This document shows, one piece after another, positions 22,601-33,739 of a DNA stretch of 64,000 bases. The stretch is from Chrysomallon squamiferum (Eukaryota; Mollusca; Gastropoda; Neomphalida; Peltospiridae), in NCBI GenBank assembly GCA_012295275.1, contig CM022665.1, positions 371,873 to 435,872 of the forward strand, read 5' to 3'. Each line of letters opens with the position of its first letter. The first letter of the stretch is position 1. The notes beneath the pieces were generated by a model. That model was not told where the DNA came from. It made no database searches and worked only from the letters and a program-made list of their open reading frames with translations. Position numbers and translations under genes: made by a program.

Positions 22601-25600
22601 AGTGAAGAGACAGAACAGTTGAGTGAAGAGACAGAACAGTTGAGTGAAGCGATAGAACACCTGAGTGAAGAGACAGAACAGTTGAGTGAACAGACACAAC
22701 AGCTGAGAAGTTATGAGACAGAACAGTTGAGTGAAGAGAGAGAACAGTTGAGGAGTGAAGAGACAGAACAACTGAGAAGCGATGAGACAGAACAGCTGAG
22801 AAATGATGAGAGAGAACAGCTGAGAAGTGATGAGAGAGAACAGCTGAGAAGTTACGAGACAGAACAGCTGAGAAGTGATGAGACAGAACAGTTGAGTGAA
22901 GAGACAGAACAGCTGAGAAGTGAAGAGACAAAACAGTTGAGAAGTGATGAGACAGAACAGTTGAGTGAAGAGACAGAACAGTTGAGTGAAGAGACAGAAC
23001 AGCTGAGAAGTAACGAGACAGAACAGTTGAGTGAAGAGACAGAACAGCTGAGTGAAGAGACAGAACAGCTTAGAATTGATGAGAGAGAAGAGTTGAGAAG
23101 TGATGAGACAGAACAGTTGAGTGAAGAGACAGAACAGGTGAGAAGTGAAGAGACAGAACAGCTGAGAAGTGATGAGACAGAAGAGTTGAGTGAAGAGACA
23201 GAACAACTGAGAAGTGATGAGACAGAACAGTTGAGTGAAGAGACAGAACAGGTGACAAGTGATGAGAGAGAACAGCTGAGAAGTGACGAGACAGAACAGT
23301 TGATTGAAGAGACAGAACAGCTTAGAACTGATGAGAGAGAAGAGTTGAGTGAAGAGACAGAACAGCTGAGAAGTGATGAGACAGAACAGCTGAGTGAAGA
23401 GACAGAACAGCTGAGTGAAGAGACAGAACAGCTTAGAACTGATGAGAGAGAAGAGTTGAGAAGTGATGAGACAGAACAGTTGAGCGAAGAGACAGAACAG
23501 TTGAGCGAAGAGACAGAACAGCTGAGAAGTGATGAGAGAGAACAGTTGAGTGAAGAGACAGAACAGCTGAAAAGTGATGAGACAGAACAGCTGAGAAGTG
23601 AAGAGATCGAACAGCTGAGAAGTGATGAGACAGAACAGCTGAGAAGTGAAGAGAGAGAACAGCTGAGAAGTGAAGAGACAGAACAGCTGAGAAGTGAAGA
23701 GAGAGAACAGCTGAGAAGTGAAGAGACAGAACAGCTGAGAAGTGATGAGAGAGAACAGCTGAGAAGTGAAGAGACAGAACAGCTGAGAAATGATGAGACA
23801 GAACAGTTGAGAAATGATGAATTATGGACAGAACATTCAGACATTGTCAGATACAGGAAGGAGTGGGACCGATATGCGTCTTACTTACGATTTTCTCTAA
23901 CCTCAGCCTGGCCAAGTGGTCTTGCAGCTGCTGGATTCTACTACACTGGGACTGGTGATCGCGTTGTCTGCTTCAGCTGTGGTCAGAGCTATGATCACTG
24001 GAGAGCCGGAGAAATCCCAATAGAAATTCACGGACAAATCTCTCCAAGCTGCAGATTTGTCCTGGGAGAGGAAGAAAATGAACCGATTCGGGTAAGTGAG
24101 AATGCTGAGCAGATTGTACAAGAATTCCTGGGCAGATTAACTGTCAGTTCAGTGTTACCAGCTGTTCAAAGTGAAACACTTCGTAATCGGAGCGAATCTG
24201 AAAGTTCAGTTATTGACAATGAACTGTTTGGAGTCTCTGAAACACCAAGAAATAACGTCGACGACATCGTTACCTCTGTTGGTCATGAAAATATTGACAT
24301 ATCTGCTGTTAGTTTGACTGGAACTCTAGCATCAGCTACTAATACCAGCTGTATGCCTACATTTACTGTTTATATTTGTAGTATACCCTCAAGCACTGTT
24401 TCATCTACATCTACTGTTAATATCAGTGATATGGCTACAAATACTGTTTCACTTCCTGATAATGCTGCAGTTCTTTCTTTTACCGGTCAGAGTTCTGTCA
24501 GTGGTGGTGCTGTTGCCTCTAATGATTCTCATCAAAGTTCTTCGCAGCTCAGTCTCAGTAATTTACCAATCCTTCAGCTGTCCGGTTTTCTGTCTGGAAG
24601 CTCCTCTACATCAGCCCTGGGATTGCATGCAGCACATCACATGGACTATGTCAACGTACAACGACGTATTTCGTCTTTTGAACATCGATGGCCACATCCT
24701 GACAACCATTCTTCGAGAGAACTGGCAGAAGCCGGTTTCTTCTTCTCTGGTTAGTGTTACTGCTGCTTAATTAGAAATCTTCACATATTAATAATAATGT
24801 TAATTTCAATGGTAACTTAAAACCTTGACATTTTAATAGGCACTGGAATTTTGGGACATTTTAATAGTCATTTGAAATCTTTGGTATTTTAATAATTATT
24901 TCTAAACCTTTGACATTTTTATAGTCACTTGATGTCTTCGACGTTTCAGTAGATATTTAAAATGTTTGATATTTTAATAATCATATAGAATCTTTGATAT
25001 TTAAATAGTGAAATTAAATTGTCAGAATTCAACCTTTATTGCGAATTTGGACGTTTTGGTAGACATTTGAATACTTCAGTATTTTAATAATCATTTGACG
25101 TTTTTGACAGTTAAATAATCATGTGAAGATCTTGAATGTTTAACAGTTTTTTGAAATTATTTGTTATTTTTAATTCTTACAGCATGAAATACATTTGAGA
25201 AGCAAGCGAAATATCATACAAAAAACAAAAACATAAAAGAAACCAAATAATGTAATGAAATGAAATAAAATAAAATAAATAAATAAATAAATTTAGGTAC
25301 ACATGAATATTTGTCTGTCTTTCAGACAGAAGAAAAACGAAAAACAAAATTATTAAGAACTAAAGACAAAACACAAAATAAAGTCACACAAACATAATTT
25401 CTTTGGTGTACAATTTTATTTTGTTGTTATTTTATATAACATTTTCAAATTTTACTCAAGCTAATTTTCATATTTTATTAATGAAAATACCGTGTGTGGC
25501 TGTGTGTGTGTGTCAAATGAAATGTATACAGTTATGAACAAGCACATTTATGTATACACAGGTAATTCACGTGATAGCACGTCCTGCTTTTACTGTGGAG

Positions 25601-25948
25601 GAGGACTTAGAAATTGGATGCAGGGAGATAACCCTTACGTGGAACACGCCAGATGGTTTCCACGATGTGATTTCATCAAATATGTGAAGGGAGACAATTT
25701 TGTTGATTTGGTTCAAGAAATGAATGAAAATGAAGTGGAGGTAACTGGCTGAAATTTTTAGCTTTATCATGAAATTATTAAACTTTTGTATAAATATGTG
25801 TAGTTGTGTTTACACTAGGAATTCACCAATTTCTTAAATTTAATTTAATTTTTCTAATCTTTTCTCTTTATGTTTATTACTGTTTTTATTGTTTGTTTTT
25901 ATTTATTTATTTAAATTAGTTTGAAATTTTTATTATATTAATTTTTTT

Positions 25949-25987
<39 letters not shown>

Positions 25988-27018
25988 AAAATATGTCATT
26001 AATGTTTTTAAATTTATTTTAGATTAACTATGACCAAGTGATGGATATTTTAAATGACTGTCGACCTACATTTGAACGTCTTGGAATTAAAACACATCAA
26101 GGTAAGTTTTAAAGTTAACAAAATTCTAGATTTATCAACAAGATTCTATAGATTGCACAGTTTCACAAATTAATGTCAAGATAAAAGTATTTAATAGTTT
26201 ACATCCCATAAAAGTATCATTTTAAATGAGATCACGTCGGTAGTACTAATATTATAAATATCGTTTTTCATTTTGTTCGCATAGTTGATAAATTCCTTAT
26301 ATCTGAAGAAAAAAGTGGCGAATGTAATGAAACAAGAAACACAGAACTTGCAACTGCAGGTATAGTGCAGTTTTATTTCACTACATTTTATTTGTTTATT
26401 TGTTTGTTTGTTTGCTTGCTTGTTATTATTGTTTATATTATTGTTATTGTTAGTTATTATTAATATTGTTGTGTTATCATTACTGCTGTATTTTGTCTTG
26501 TTATCGTTTTTATTGTTACTATTATTATTAATATTACTAGTATTATATTTTACTTGTTTATTATTTATTTATTATGAATGTTATTGTAGTCATTGATTAT
26601 TATTATTATTATTATTATTAATAATATTATTATTATTATTATTATTGATACCCGATATATTTAGGAAAGAAATACAGAAAACCTTTCTGTATATTCGTAA
26701 AACCTTGTGAAGATCAAATCTACAAACTATTTGCTTAGAAAGGTTATGTGTAAGAAAGTATACAAGTTACTAAGTCTAAATGTTACTTAACGTATAAAAA
26801 CTATATTATCTTTATTACGTCCTCTTTGATATTTAATAGATTCCTTGCTGGATGATAATGAAGAACTCATCTGCAAAGTTTGTCTTGAAAACAAGATCAG
26901 AATAGTGTTCCTACCCTGCGGTCATCTTTGTTGCTGTGAAGATTGTGCGCCCAGACTGCGAACATGTCCACTTTGTAAAGAGATAATCCTAGCCACTGTG
27001 CGAGCTTTCTTGTGTTAA
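16562..27018 (+). CDS. IAP gene B: heptad/octad-repeat, two-BIR, RING protein
   Basis: Predicted inhibitor-of-apoptosis E3 ligase, same family as gene A. Inferred coding exons: 16530-16643 (ATG at 16562; frame also open upstream), 17855-17968, 19731-19838, 20891-20974, 22593-24749, 25562-25740, 26023-26101, 26285-26359, 26840-27018. They join in phase to 1018 residues. The repeat part (22593 to about 23815) mixes LSEETEQ and LRSDETEQ units. BIR1 (about 23849-24069) has GFYYTG...CFSC...H...C with C-x2-C-x16-H-x6-C spacing. A Ser/Thr-rich linker follows. BIR2 (24670-25690, split by an intron) has CFYC...GGLRNW...[10 protein letters not shown], keeping Leu, Trp, acidic and Trp positions that line the IBM groove in XIAP BIR3; BIR1 lacks the last Trp. 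The C-terminal RING is CKVC...PCGHLCCC...CPLC, ending FLC. No CARD or UBA is evident. The number of 5' exons used is uncertain. Confidence 0.8.
17855..17968 (+). other. Type-1 cassette exon, copy 2
   Basis: A duplicate of the exon at 16530, shifted by 1,325 bases, with intact splice sites and frame. Including it keeps the frame, so the two copies could be used together or alternatively. Confidence 0.6.
19157..19235 (+). pseudogene. Decayed type-2 cassette exon
   Basis: Acceptor attacag followed by [11 protein letters not shown], then an in-frame TGA. There is no donor at the expected end (tgtaaataac). Two other decayed type-2 copies follow at about 21152 (EESMKSQ then TGA) and 21905 ([15 protein letters not shown], running to TAA without a donor). 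Confidence 0.5.
19731..19838 (+). other. Type-1 cassette exon, diverged copy 3
   Basis: A 108-nt phase 1-1 exon between ttacag and gtaaat. The peptide starts [14 protein letters not shown] and ends TKTSNS. It aligns with the 16530 and 17855 exons at both ends but is diverged, so it is an older duplicate. Confidence 0.6.
20891..20974 (+). other. Type-2 cassette exon, intact copy
   Basis: An 84-nt phase 1-1 exon between ttacag and gtacat. The peptide [18 protein letters not shown] continues to KDKCNS. It is the only intact copy of this type in gene B and resembles gene A exon 610-675. Confidence 0.6.
22593..23815 (+). repeat. Coding minisatellite of mixed 21-bp and 24-bp units
   Basis: In-frame units encode LSEETEQ (7 residues) or [16 protein letters not shown] (8 residues), about 53 units in all. 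The exon enters the repeat at its first base after the acceptor. The 7-residue unit puts Leu at a heptad spacing, while the 8-residue unit adds one residue, so coiled-coil phase varies along the array. Confidence 0.93.
24750..26839 (+). other. Gene B introns between the BIR2 exons and the RING exon
   Basis: AT-rich intronic DNA around the three small exons, with a degenerate repeat of agtcatttgaaatctttgac-like words (24840-25110) and ATT microsatellites at 25950-25984 and 26597-26645. No separate gene is seen. Confidence 0.6.
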
Positions 27019-28643
27019 TCTGTTTCTAACCATTTTTATTATAATTTTTATTTTATTTTATTTTGTTTAATTATTATTATTATTAAGATGACGATGTGTT
27101 GAATTTTAATTCATTTTAATTTGGTGTCAGTGGACAGCTTCATCGCGAGATTGTGGAACGCAGAAAACGGTTATGGTCAAAGTTTACTGAAAACATGGAC
27201 TGCGTGTGACATTAGTAGTTGACAGACTTTTTATTGAAGGAAGTCGATGGTACTTAGATACTCAGACACAAGGTACACATCACGAATCGAACATTCACAG
27301 ATCACAAATTGTAAATCCAGACAAGCGTGCCCGCAGTTTCTCCTCAGAGACGGAAGAGATTGCCTAGGACAGCCGGAGATCAACACTGGCGACAATCAAG
27401 ATGAACTGACTCAAGTATCTACCAACCACTGTCATACAAACACAGTTAACACTTCTGTCTCTGTATTTTTAAAACTGTGGCTTGAAACCTAAACTGCATA
27501 TACCAGAATTTTAAAACTTTTTTAATCAGTATGATATTTTGTGTTTAGTAGAAACAAAACTTGATGATATTGATAAGGAGGAAATACCATATTATCCAGT
27601 ATATAGAAATAACAGAATTGGAAAATCATGTGCTAAATCGGGCGGCACGTGTCTAGCTGTCAAAAGTAACATCACTTCAAAAGTACAAGTTTGTAATAAC
27701 AACATCTGAATATGTATTACAGTTTAAATTTAAATCTAGAAAAAACATCTAATATATTTTCTGGTGTTGTATATATACCGCCTAAAGTCTCTCGCTATTT
27801 TAACAGTGATACTTTTAACGTGTTGCAAGAGGAACTTAATAACATACCTGCTGAAAACTAGAAACATATTATATACACAAGCACAGAAGGGATTGCATTC
27901 AATTCTACAACAAGGAAAATGTCATAATATTTCCATTCAGTGTCAACTAAAATTATTTTAACGCATGGTTCTACCAGTTCTGCAGCATGGTAGCTAAATT
28001 TTGGAATTTGAAAATGTGTCATTACTTGAAAAATTATGAAATTGTTATTACCTGTAAGGAAATCTGCTCTATTGTACTTATTAAATGGAGAACTTTGACA
28101 TTATCCAGTATATACTACTGTAAAAGTAAAAGTTATTATTTACTAGTATCGAATGATCACCGTAAAGCAGTCTAAGTTTATATGACTAGTGTACAGACTT
28201 TTGCTGAATGTTAACAATAACACTTTCAATCACAAATGGATATTATTTAACTCTAAAAAAGCTGCTGTCCTTAGAGAACTTTCTATTTTCTGTAATCTAA
28301 TCATGAATGTTTTCAAATCCAGTGGCTCATATATTGATATACTGTAAATATTTTATCATTATGTACATTACTGTAAATCCATCATCTTGTTATAATTATT
28401 ATAATTATATTAAATTTTGTATGAATGCATTTTCATATGCCGTACATTACGGTCTGAGTGTAAATACAGTTCAGTTCAGGTGGTTACGTAACCAGTGTAA
28501 AATAGTTTAATAAAAGAACTGAGAACGTAAATGAAAAAATCAGTTTCCACTGAAAAGTAATTCCAGACGTTGTTATATTCTAGATGTGCGTTTTATAACT
28601 AATTTTCATTTGATTTTATTATGTTGATATATGCTTTGATATT
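27019..28643 (+). mobile_element. Duplicate 3' flank of gene B with non-LTR retrotransposon remnant (copy 2)
   Basis: Parallels 5600-7231. It contains the same internally deleted element: YDILCLVETKLDD near 27530, RIGKSCAKSGGTC near 27617, then KGLHSILQ near 27889. The same internal deletion occurs in both copies, so the element was already broken before the duplication that gave genes A and B. Matching ends near 7231 and 28643. Confidence 0.7.
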
Positions 28644-28763
28644 ATGTTATTAAAAAATCAATTTAAAAATAAAATAGCAAAGGACATGACAGTGTTTAGA
28701 AAATAAAAATGAAAGGATAAATTCAGTATGTAGTTGTGTATGCTGCACAACAACGATGCTTAC

Positions 28764-29492
28764 AGCAGTTGTAAAGATGTAAGTTGAGAAGACCTGGTAG
28801 AAGGTTGGAAAACTTGTTATCATAGAGAACTCTAAAAATAAACACAGGTAGATCAGTAAATACATGTTAGATAAGTAATAAATAATCAAAGACATTAAGT
28901 GATAAACAAAATAATAAATAATTAAAGGCATGAAAAGATAATGTAAATAACAGAATAGATATTTTAGATAACTAAATGCATTTTACCTTAATAATAATAA
29001 TTAAAAGCTTTAATAAAATAAGTATTTCAGGGCCAATCATTTTATTTAATACATTTTTAGAATTCTGTAGACAAACATTTAAATATCTGTATTTTATTTA
29101 CATTATTTGAAAATTCTGTAGAGAAATATTTTAATATCTGGATTTTATTTATTAAACTTTCAGAATTTTGCAAACATATATTTTTCTATGTGTATTTTAT
29201 TATTAAACTTTGAGAATTTTGCAAACATACATTTTTAAATGTGTATTTTATTATTAAACTTTGGAAAGTCTGTAAACAAACATTTTAGTATCTGTATTTA
29301 ATCAGGTTTTCAAGTAACTGACACTCTTAAATGTATCCAAACATTTCCTGTAACACTTGCTGCCAAAGGTATTTTACTAAATAAGAAGGAAAGTATAAAT
29401 AAATAAACAGGTTATCACTTACAAAGTCCTCAATGAATGCAGACCTGAGAAGGCATCCGATGGAATAATCAGTATCTGATTGTTACTCAAGT
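28764..29492 (-). pseudogene. Slit-like leucine-rich-repeat gene fragment (two exons)
   Basis: On the minus strand, exon 29492-29423 (acceptor cacatag, donor gtaagt) encodes LSNNQILIIPSDAFSGLHSL. Exon 28831-28764 (acceptor tttttag, donor gtaagc) continues VLYDNKFSNLLPGLLNL. The split codon TT|A gives Leu at the join, so LRTL-VLYDN reads through, the pattern of extracellular LRRs in Slit-type proteins. The exons are 70 and 68 nt instead of the usual 72, and the second repeat is short by several residues. No further LRR exons were found, so I call it a fragment. Confidence 0.5.
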
Positions 29493-29499
29493 CTATGTG

Positions 29500-29999
29500 A
29501 AATGCACAAAAATAAATAAATAAAATACAAAATTACAGTAAGAGAAATCTAAACACCCTGCCTTTATAATCAAACAACAAAATGCTTTTCATTTATCAAA
29601 ATTAAATCAGTGCAGAAGGTACTCATTCAAAAGAGAGGTGCAATCAGTTACTGTAAAATGATAACGAAACTTGAGAAAATACATTAAAGGTCGTATTTAG
29701 TAGATATAAATGTTAAAAGCAAATTGTTATTTGAATGATTGCATTGATACCTACATTATAATGCTTGATACCACTTTTAGAACAGAAAACAAAACAAAAT
29801 TATTTAAAAATTAATGTTTCGCTCTTTTTCCTTAAAAAAAAAAAAAAAAAAATGAAAAAAGCATTCACTTTCTAAAACCTGTACTGTTATGCATGCAAAC
29901 AATGATTTTCCTATTTTGATTTTAAAAAATTCATTGGTCCATACTACTTTTAACAACCATTCTTGAACAGGAACGACTGGAATCTGATACGCTGAATGT

Positions 30000-30051
<52 letters not shown>

Positions 30052-31140
30052 TTAAATTTTCAGAATAGAATAAACAGATATTATAAATTTGATTTTCCTG
30101 AAAGGCATCTACTGAGCTACCGAACAATATGTCCGATGCGGAATAATATATAACAAACATCATATTTATTAAATAAATTGCATTATATATCTGAAATTTT
30201 ATTTTTGCTATAGTTCTGAAACCCATATACTTTATTTTATAATAAAAATGAATATATTTTATACCATAGAAGTATAAACAATTATTGAAATTGCGAACTA
30301 TTTGTTTGAAAGAACTGACGTGCGATAAACTGTTCGATGGAGTTTTTGTTCGCGGATTTCACAGCGGCTGGAATTGTTCGCTGCCTTTATTTCAGATGTT
30401 GGCAAATTAAGGTAAGCAAACTTATCGAGCTATAAGCAAACCTTTTATATGAAATAAATATTTGCGATAAAATTATTAATAGTGGCTACTGTGTTATAAC
30501 TTGTAGAAAAAGAGGTCACCCAAATAATATTTTTGGGGCGATTAACCCATAATTATTTTTAACATCCCAGTCGCCTTAAACGGAAATTTGGAAACCTGGC
30601 GACGGGCTATTTCAAATCCTGCATATTATCTGTTAAGAAATCTGTTTTGTAATATAAATTGTTATTTTATAACTGTTTAAATATTTCAGTCAGAACATGT
30701 AACTAATTACATCTTTTGATAACTTTTAATATTTTATGACATTAGCTGTTACATATTTCTTCATAATGCTGAGATGATACAATTTTAAATTTGTAATTTT
30801 CTTATTTCATTTTAACTGTAGCAAGTTTTTAAATGTAACTCTATGTTACACGGTATACTGGTATTCATCTAAGTTTCCATGCTTTATTTTTCAGGCTTAA
30901 TCATTAATATTTCACACAGCTGTTAAATGTTTCCTTGTAATGTTCATCTACATTATGTTTCATATTTTATACTATGTGTTTGTGTTTTTTGTTTATATAT
31001 ATATATATATATCTCAGTTTGAACGTCTCAGTTTTTTCTGTGTTCAGTATTTCAGAAACTGACTGTTGTTGCTGAAAGTGGAAATCTTTCTTTTATTTTT
31101 ATTTGCTGCTTGTGATATGATGTCACCTGTATTTAAACTG
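29500..31140. other. AT-rich region without a clear gene
   Basis: Includes a 48-base poly(T) run (30001-30048), a short (AT)n at 30995-31011, and a locally GC-richer stretch 30310-30415 that ends in ttaaggtaagc and could be a lone 5' exon. Nothing else is supported. Confidence 0.4.
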
Positions 31141-31145
31141 AACAA

Positions 31146-33736
31146 TCATTCATGGCCATCCTGCTGCTGATGGTTTTCCAAGAACTCCTGGTGTTCCAGG
31201 TAGAAAATCATTTCCAGGTGAAAAATATAACCATGTTTCCCTGGACAGTGAGGTAAGTGTGTCATATATATAAATAAACAAAAAATCAGAACTGACAGAA
31301 ATTGTATACCATAATCAGTTTTCTAATGATACTACTAATACTATTAGTTTCCAGCATTTACCAAACTGTAACATGTTTTATATACAAAAATAGCAATATC
31401 CTTTAAAATATTAAACAAAATTTCTATTTATTTTTTCACTTTTAAACAAAATGTTATTTTATTGTTTCAGTTTTAAACAGGAGAACCAGATATGTATTAA
31501 ACAGTTATGGCTTTTGATGTTTTATTATTTTAATTTTTTAATGGTAATCTTGAAATAAACCCTACAAAAATTTTATTTAAAAAGAATAAGGAATGTTACA
31601 TTGAAAGGGATAAAAATAAAAGTTTTTGATTATTTAAATATGTGTTTCGAACATTTCAATGGCCCAAGAAGTGACACTGGAACTTTCAGGTTATAAATTA
31701 TATTTCATGGTCTGTGTTTTCAGAATAAATCTAAACAACATATTTGTTTTTAAAATGTTTGTAATAATTACAATCGCCTAGGTTTATTTATACTTTTTGC
31801 CATGAAGCATTGTTTTGAAAGTAAACCAAAATGTAGGAAAGAAGTATATGTATGAATTGAATGTTTATATTTGAATCAGTTGTTGAGTTATATACCATCT
31901 GCAGTTGTGTGTCAAGGTTTGAAAACTGACATTAATTTTTTTTTAAATTTAAACTGTAAAAAAACCTAACAGTTACTGAATACAAGTCTGGTTTAAGAGA
32001 CAACTTTAACATCTTTTAATCTAGACAAGCAGCATGTCTTGTACAAGTAATTAATATTATAAAAATACCCAGTTAATTAATACCTGAATAATAAAATTCT
32101 ATTTCTGTCTGTTACAGATTATGACAGTTTTTCAGGTAAAAAAGGTGTAGCTGGTTACCCCGGAGAACTTGGTATCCATGAACAGGATGTTTGTGTGATG
32201 GGCAGGATTTGGGTAATTGAGCTATCTTAATTTATTAAACATGACTTAGTTTCATGTTTTAATGTTATCAAAACTGAAGGTTGAAATAGAAGCATTGGTT
32301 TTTTTTGTTTTTTTTGTATCTGATATAAAAAAATTAAATAAAATAAAAAAATGTTTTCTTTAAACTCATTTAAAGCACAAGATTATAAGTATGTTACCAA
32401 AAAAAATTGGTTCCAATGTACCAGAAGATGTTCTGTTTCATTGGATAGAGCCTTAAGAATCTAAAAACATGAGACCCAAAATTGACAATTTTTTAAAATA
32501 TCTTGGAAAATTGAAGGAGTTATGGCAATTTCAGACGCTGAAAAATGTACCAATTTGCATATATTTTTATTAAAAAAATCATTCACATGCTAAGCCTACT
32601 TGGATGACTTTGTAAGGCAAATTTTAAACTTTTTTCACAAGAATATTGGAGATGCTTATGGTTAATTACTTAATAGAAATTAAATTTTCGAAAGCAAGGA
32701 TACATAGAAATGTTTACAGAACATCATCAAAAAAGATTTATGCTCAGAAATCTATTTATAGGCTGTCAGCAGGCCATTTTCTGATGGTCCTCTCCCCATC
32801 TGCTGCTACTAGAGAACAGTATTATCAGTGATATTGGAAAAGCTGAGATAGCAGAAAGTGTGTAATTGTAACATTGCATCAGTATATTTTAAAAATTTTA
32901 GCTTTACTCAGGATACACATTTATTGAATGAGAAAATGGTTTAGGTATTACAAACAAACAGAAAGACTATCCTAACTAACAGTAAAAAAATAAACATTAC
33001 ACTGCAGTTAGTGCTGTGAGCTGTTTGAGAAGATTTACAACCATGTTTTTATGTTCTGCAACATCAACAATGTGTGCAGCACAGCATCACAGAATGGTTA
33101 CAGTTACTGGCTGTTAACACTGGAGCCAGTGTTGATGTTGATGATGTTGATGATGAATCCAGTGAAAGGTGAACAGACAGGCAGACATTAGCAGTTTGTG
33201 AATCTCCAGACCCTGTAAGTCCTCCCTTGTACCCATTTTAATAACTCATTAATATTTAATCATGAATATTCATATTTGTATTTGATTTCCATTGTTTTAG
33301 ATAGGCAACTGTGACTACGATATGATATTTTTAACATTTAGAAGTATTCAGTATATAATCATTATTTATTTGTGAATACATTTTCAGTGTAAGATTTTTT
33401 ATTACAATCATAAATTTGAATTTTTGTAATGTTTATTAATTTAATACTTACTGATAGGAATTAATTTTTAATTTTGAATTAACATTCAGTATTTATTGAT
33501 ATGATTTAAATATTTATATTTGCATATTATGCAATATGTTATTAAATATGGTATTTAAAATTAAAATATGGAGTTTGTTTTTTAACAAATATTAGTATTG
33601 TAAAGTTGTAATTATTACTTCCCTTACTTTGAGATTTTTTTTCTCACAGGTTTTAGCTGTACACAGTCAGACAAGGCTGAATCCAGAGTGTTCACTGGTC
33701 TGGTGTGGATTATGGACTGGCAACAGTTTTGCCATG
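31146..33736 (+). pseudogene. Collagen type IV alpha-chain gene fragment (Gly-X-Y exons and NC1 domain), broken
   Basis: Four exon-like pieces in order. 31146-31252 has GHPAADGFPRTPGVPG and donor gtaagt. 32118-32212 has GKKGVAGYPGELG. 33008-33214 has SCLRRFTTM, then after a frameshift [11 protein letters not shown]...[10 protein letters not shown], and later VCESPDP before donor gtaagt. 33650-33736 has VLAVHSQT...LWTGNSFAM before donor gtaagt. These match the order and signature words of the collagen IV NC1 domain (SCL.RF..MPFLFCN, VC..AS, YSYWL, AVHSQT, SF.M). Frameshifts, an internal stop near 33188 and missing NC1 pieces make it a pseudogene. Introns are kept, so it is not a processed copy. 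Confidence 0.65.
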
Positions 33737-33739
33737 GTA

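Noticed and set aside
22538-23844. Minus-strand Cys/Ser- and Phe/Leu-rich open frames across the gene B repeat
   Set aside because: Same reason; the plus strand continues in frame into BIR1.
28650-28931. 93-residue minus-strand frame starting MPLIIYYFVYH
   Set aside because: AT-rich chance frame. The coding signal here is a different minus-strand frame within an LRR-like exon.
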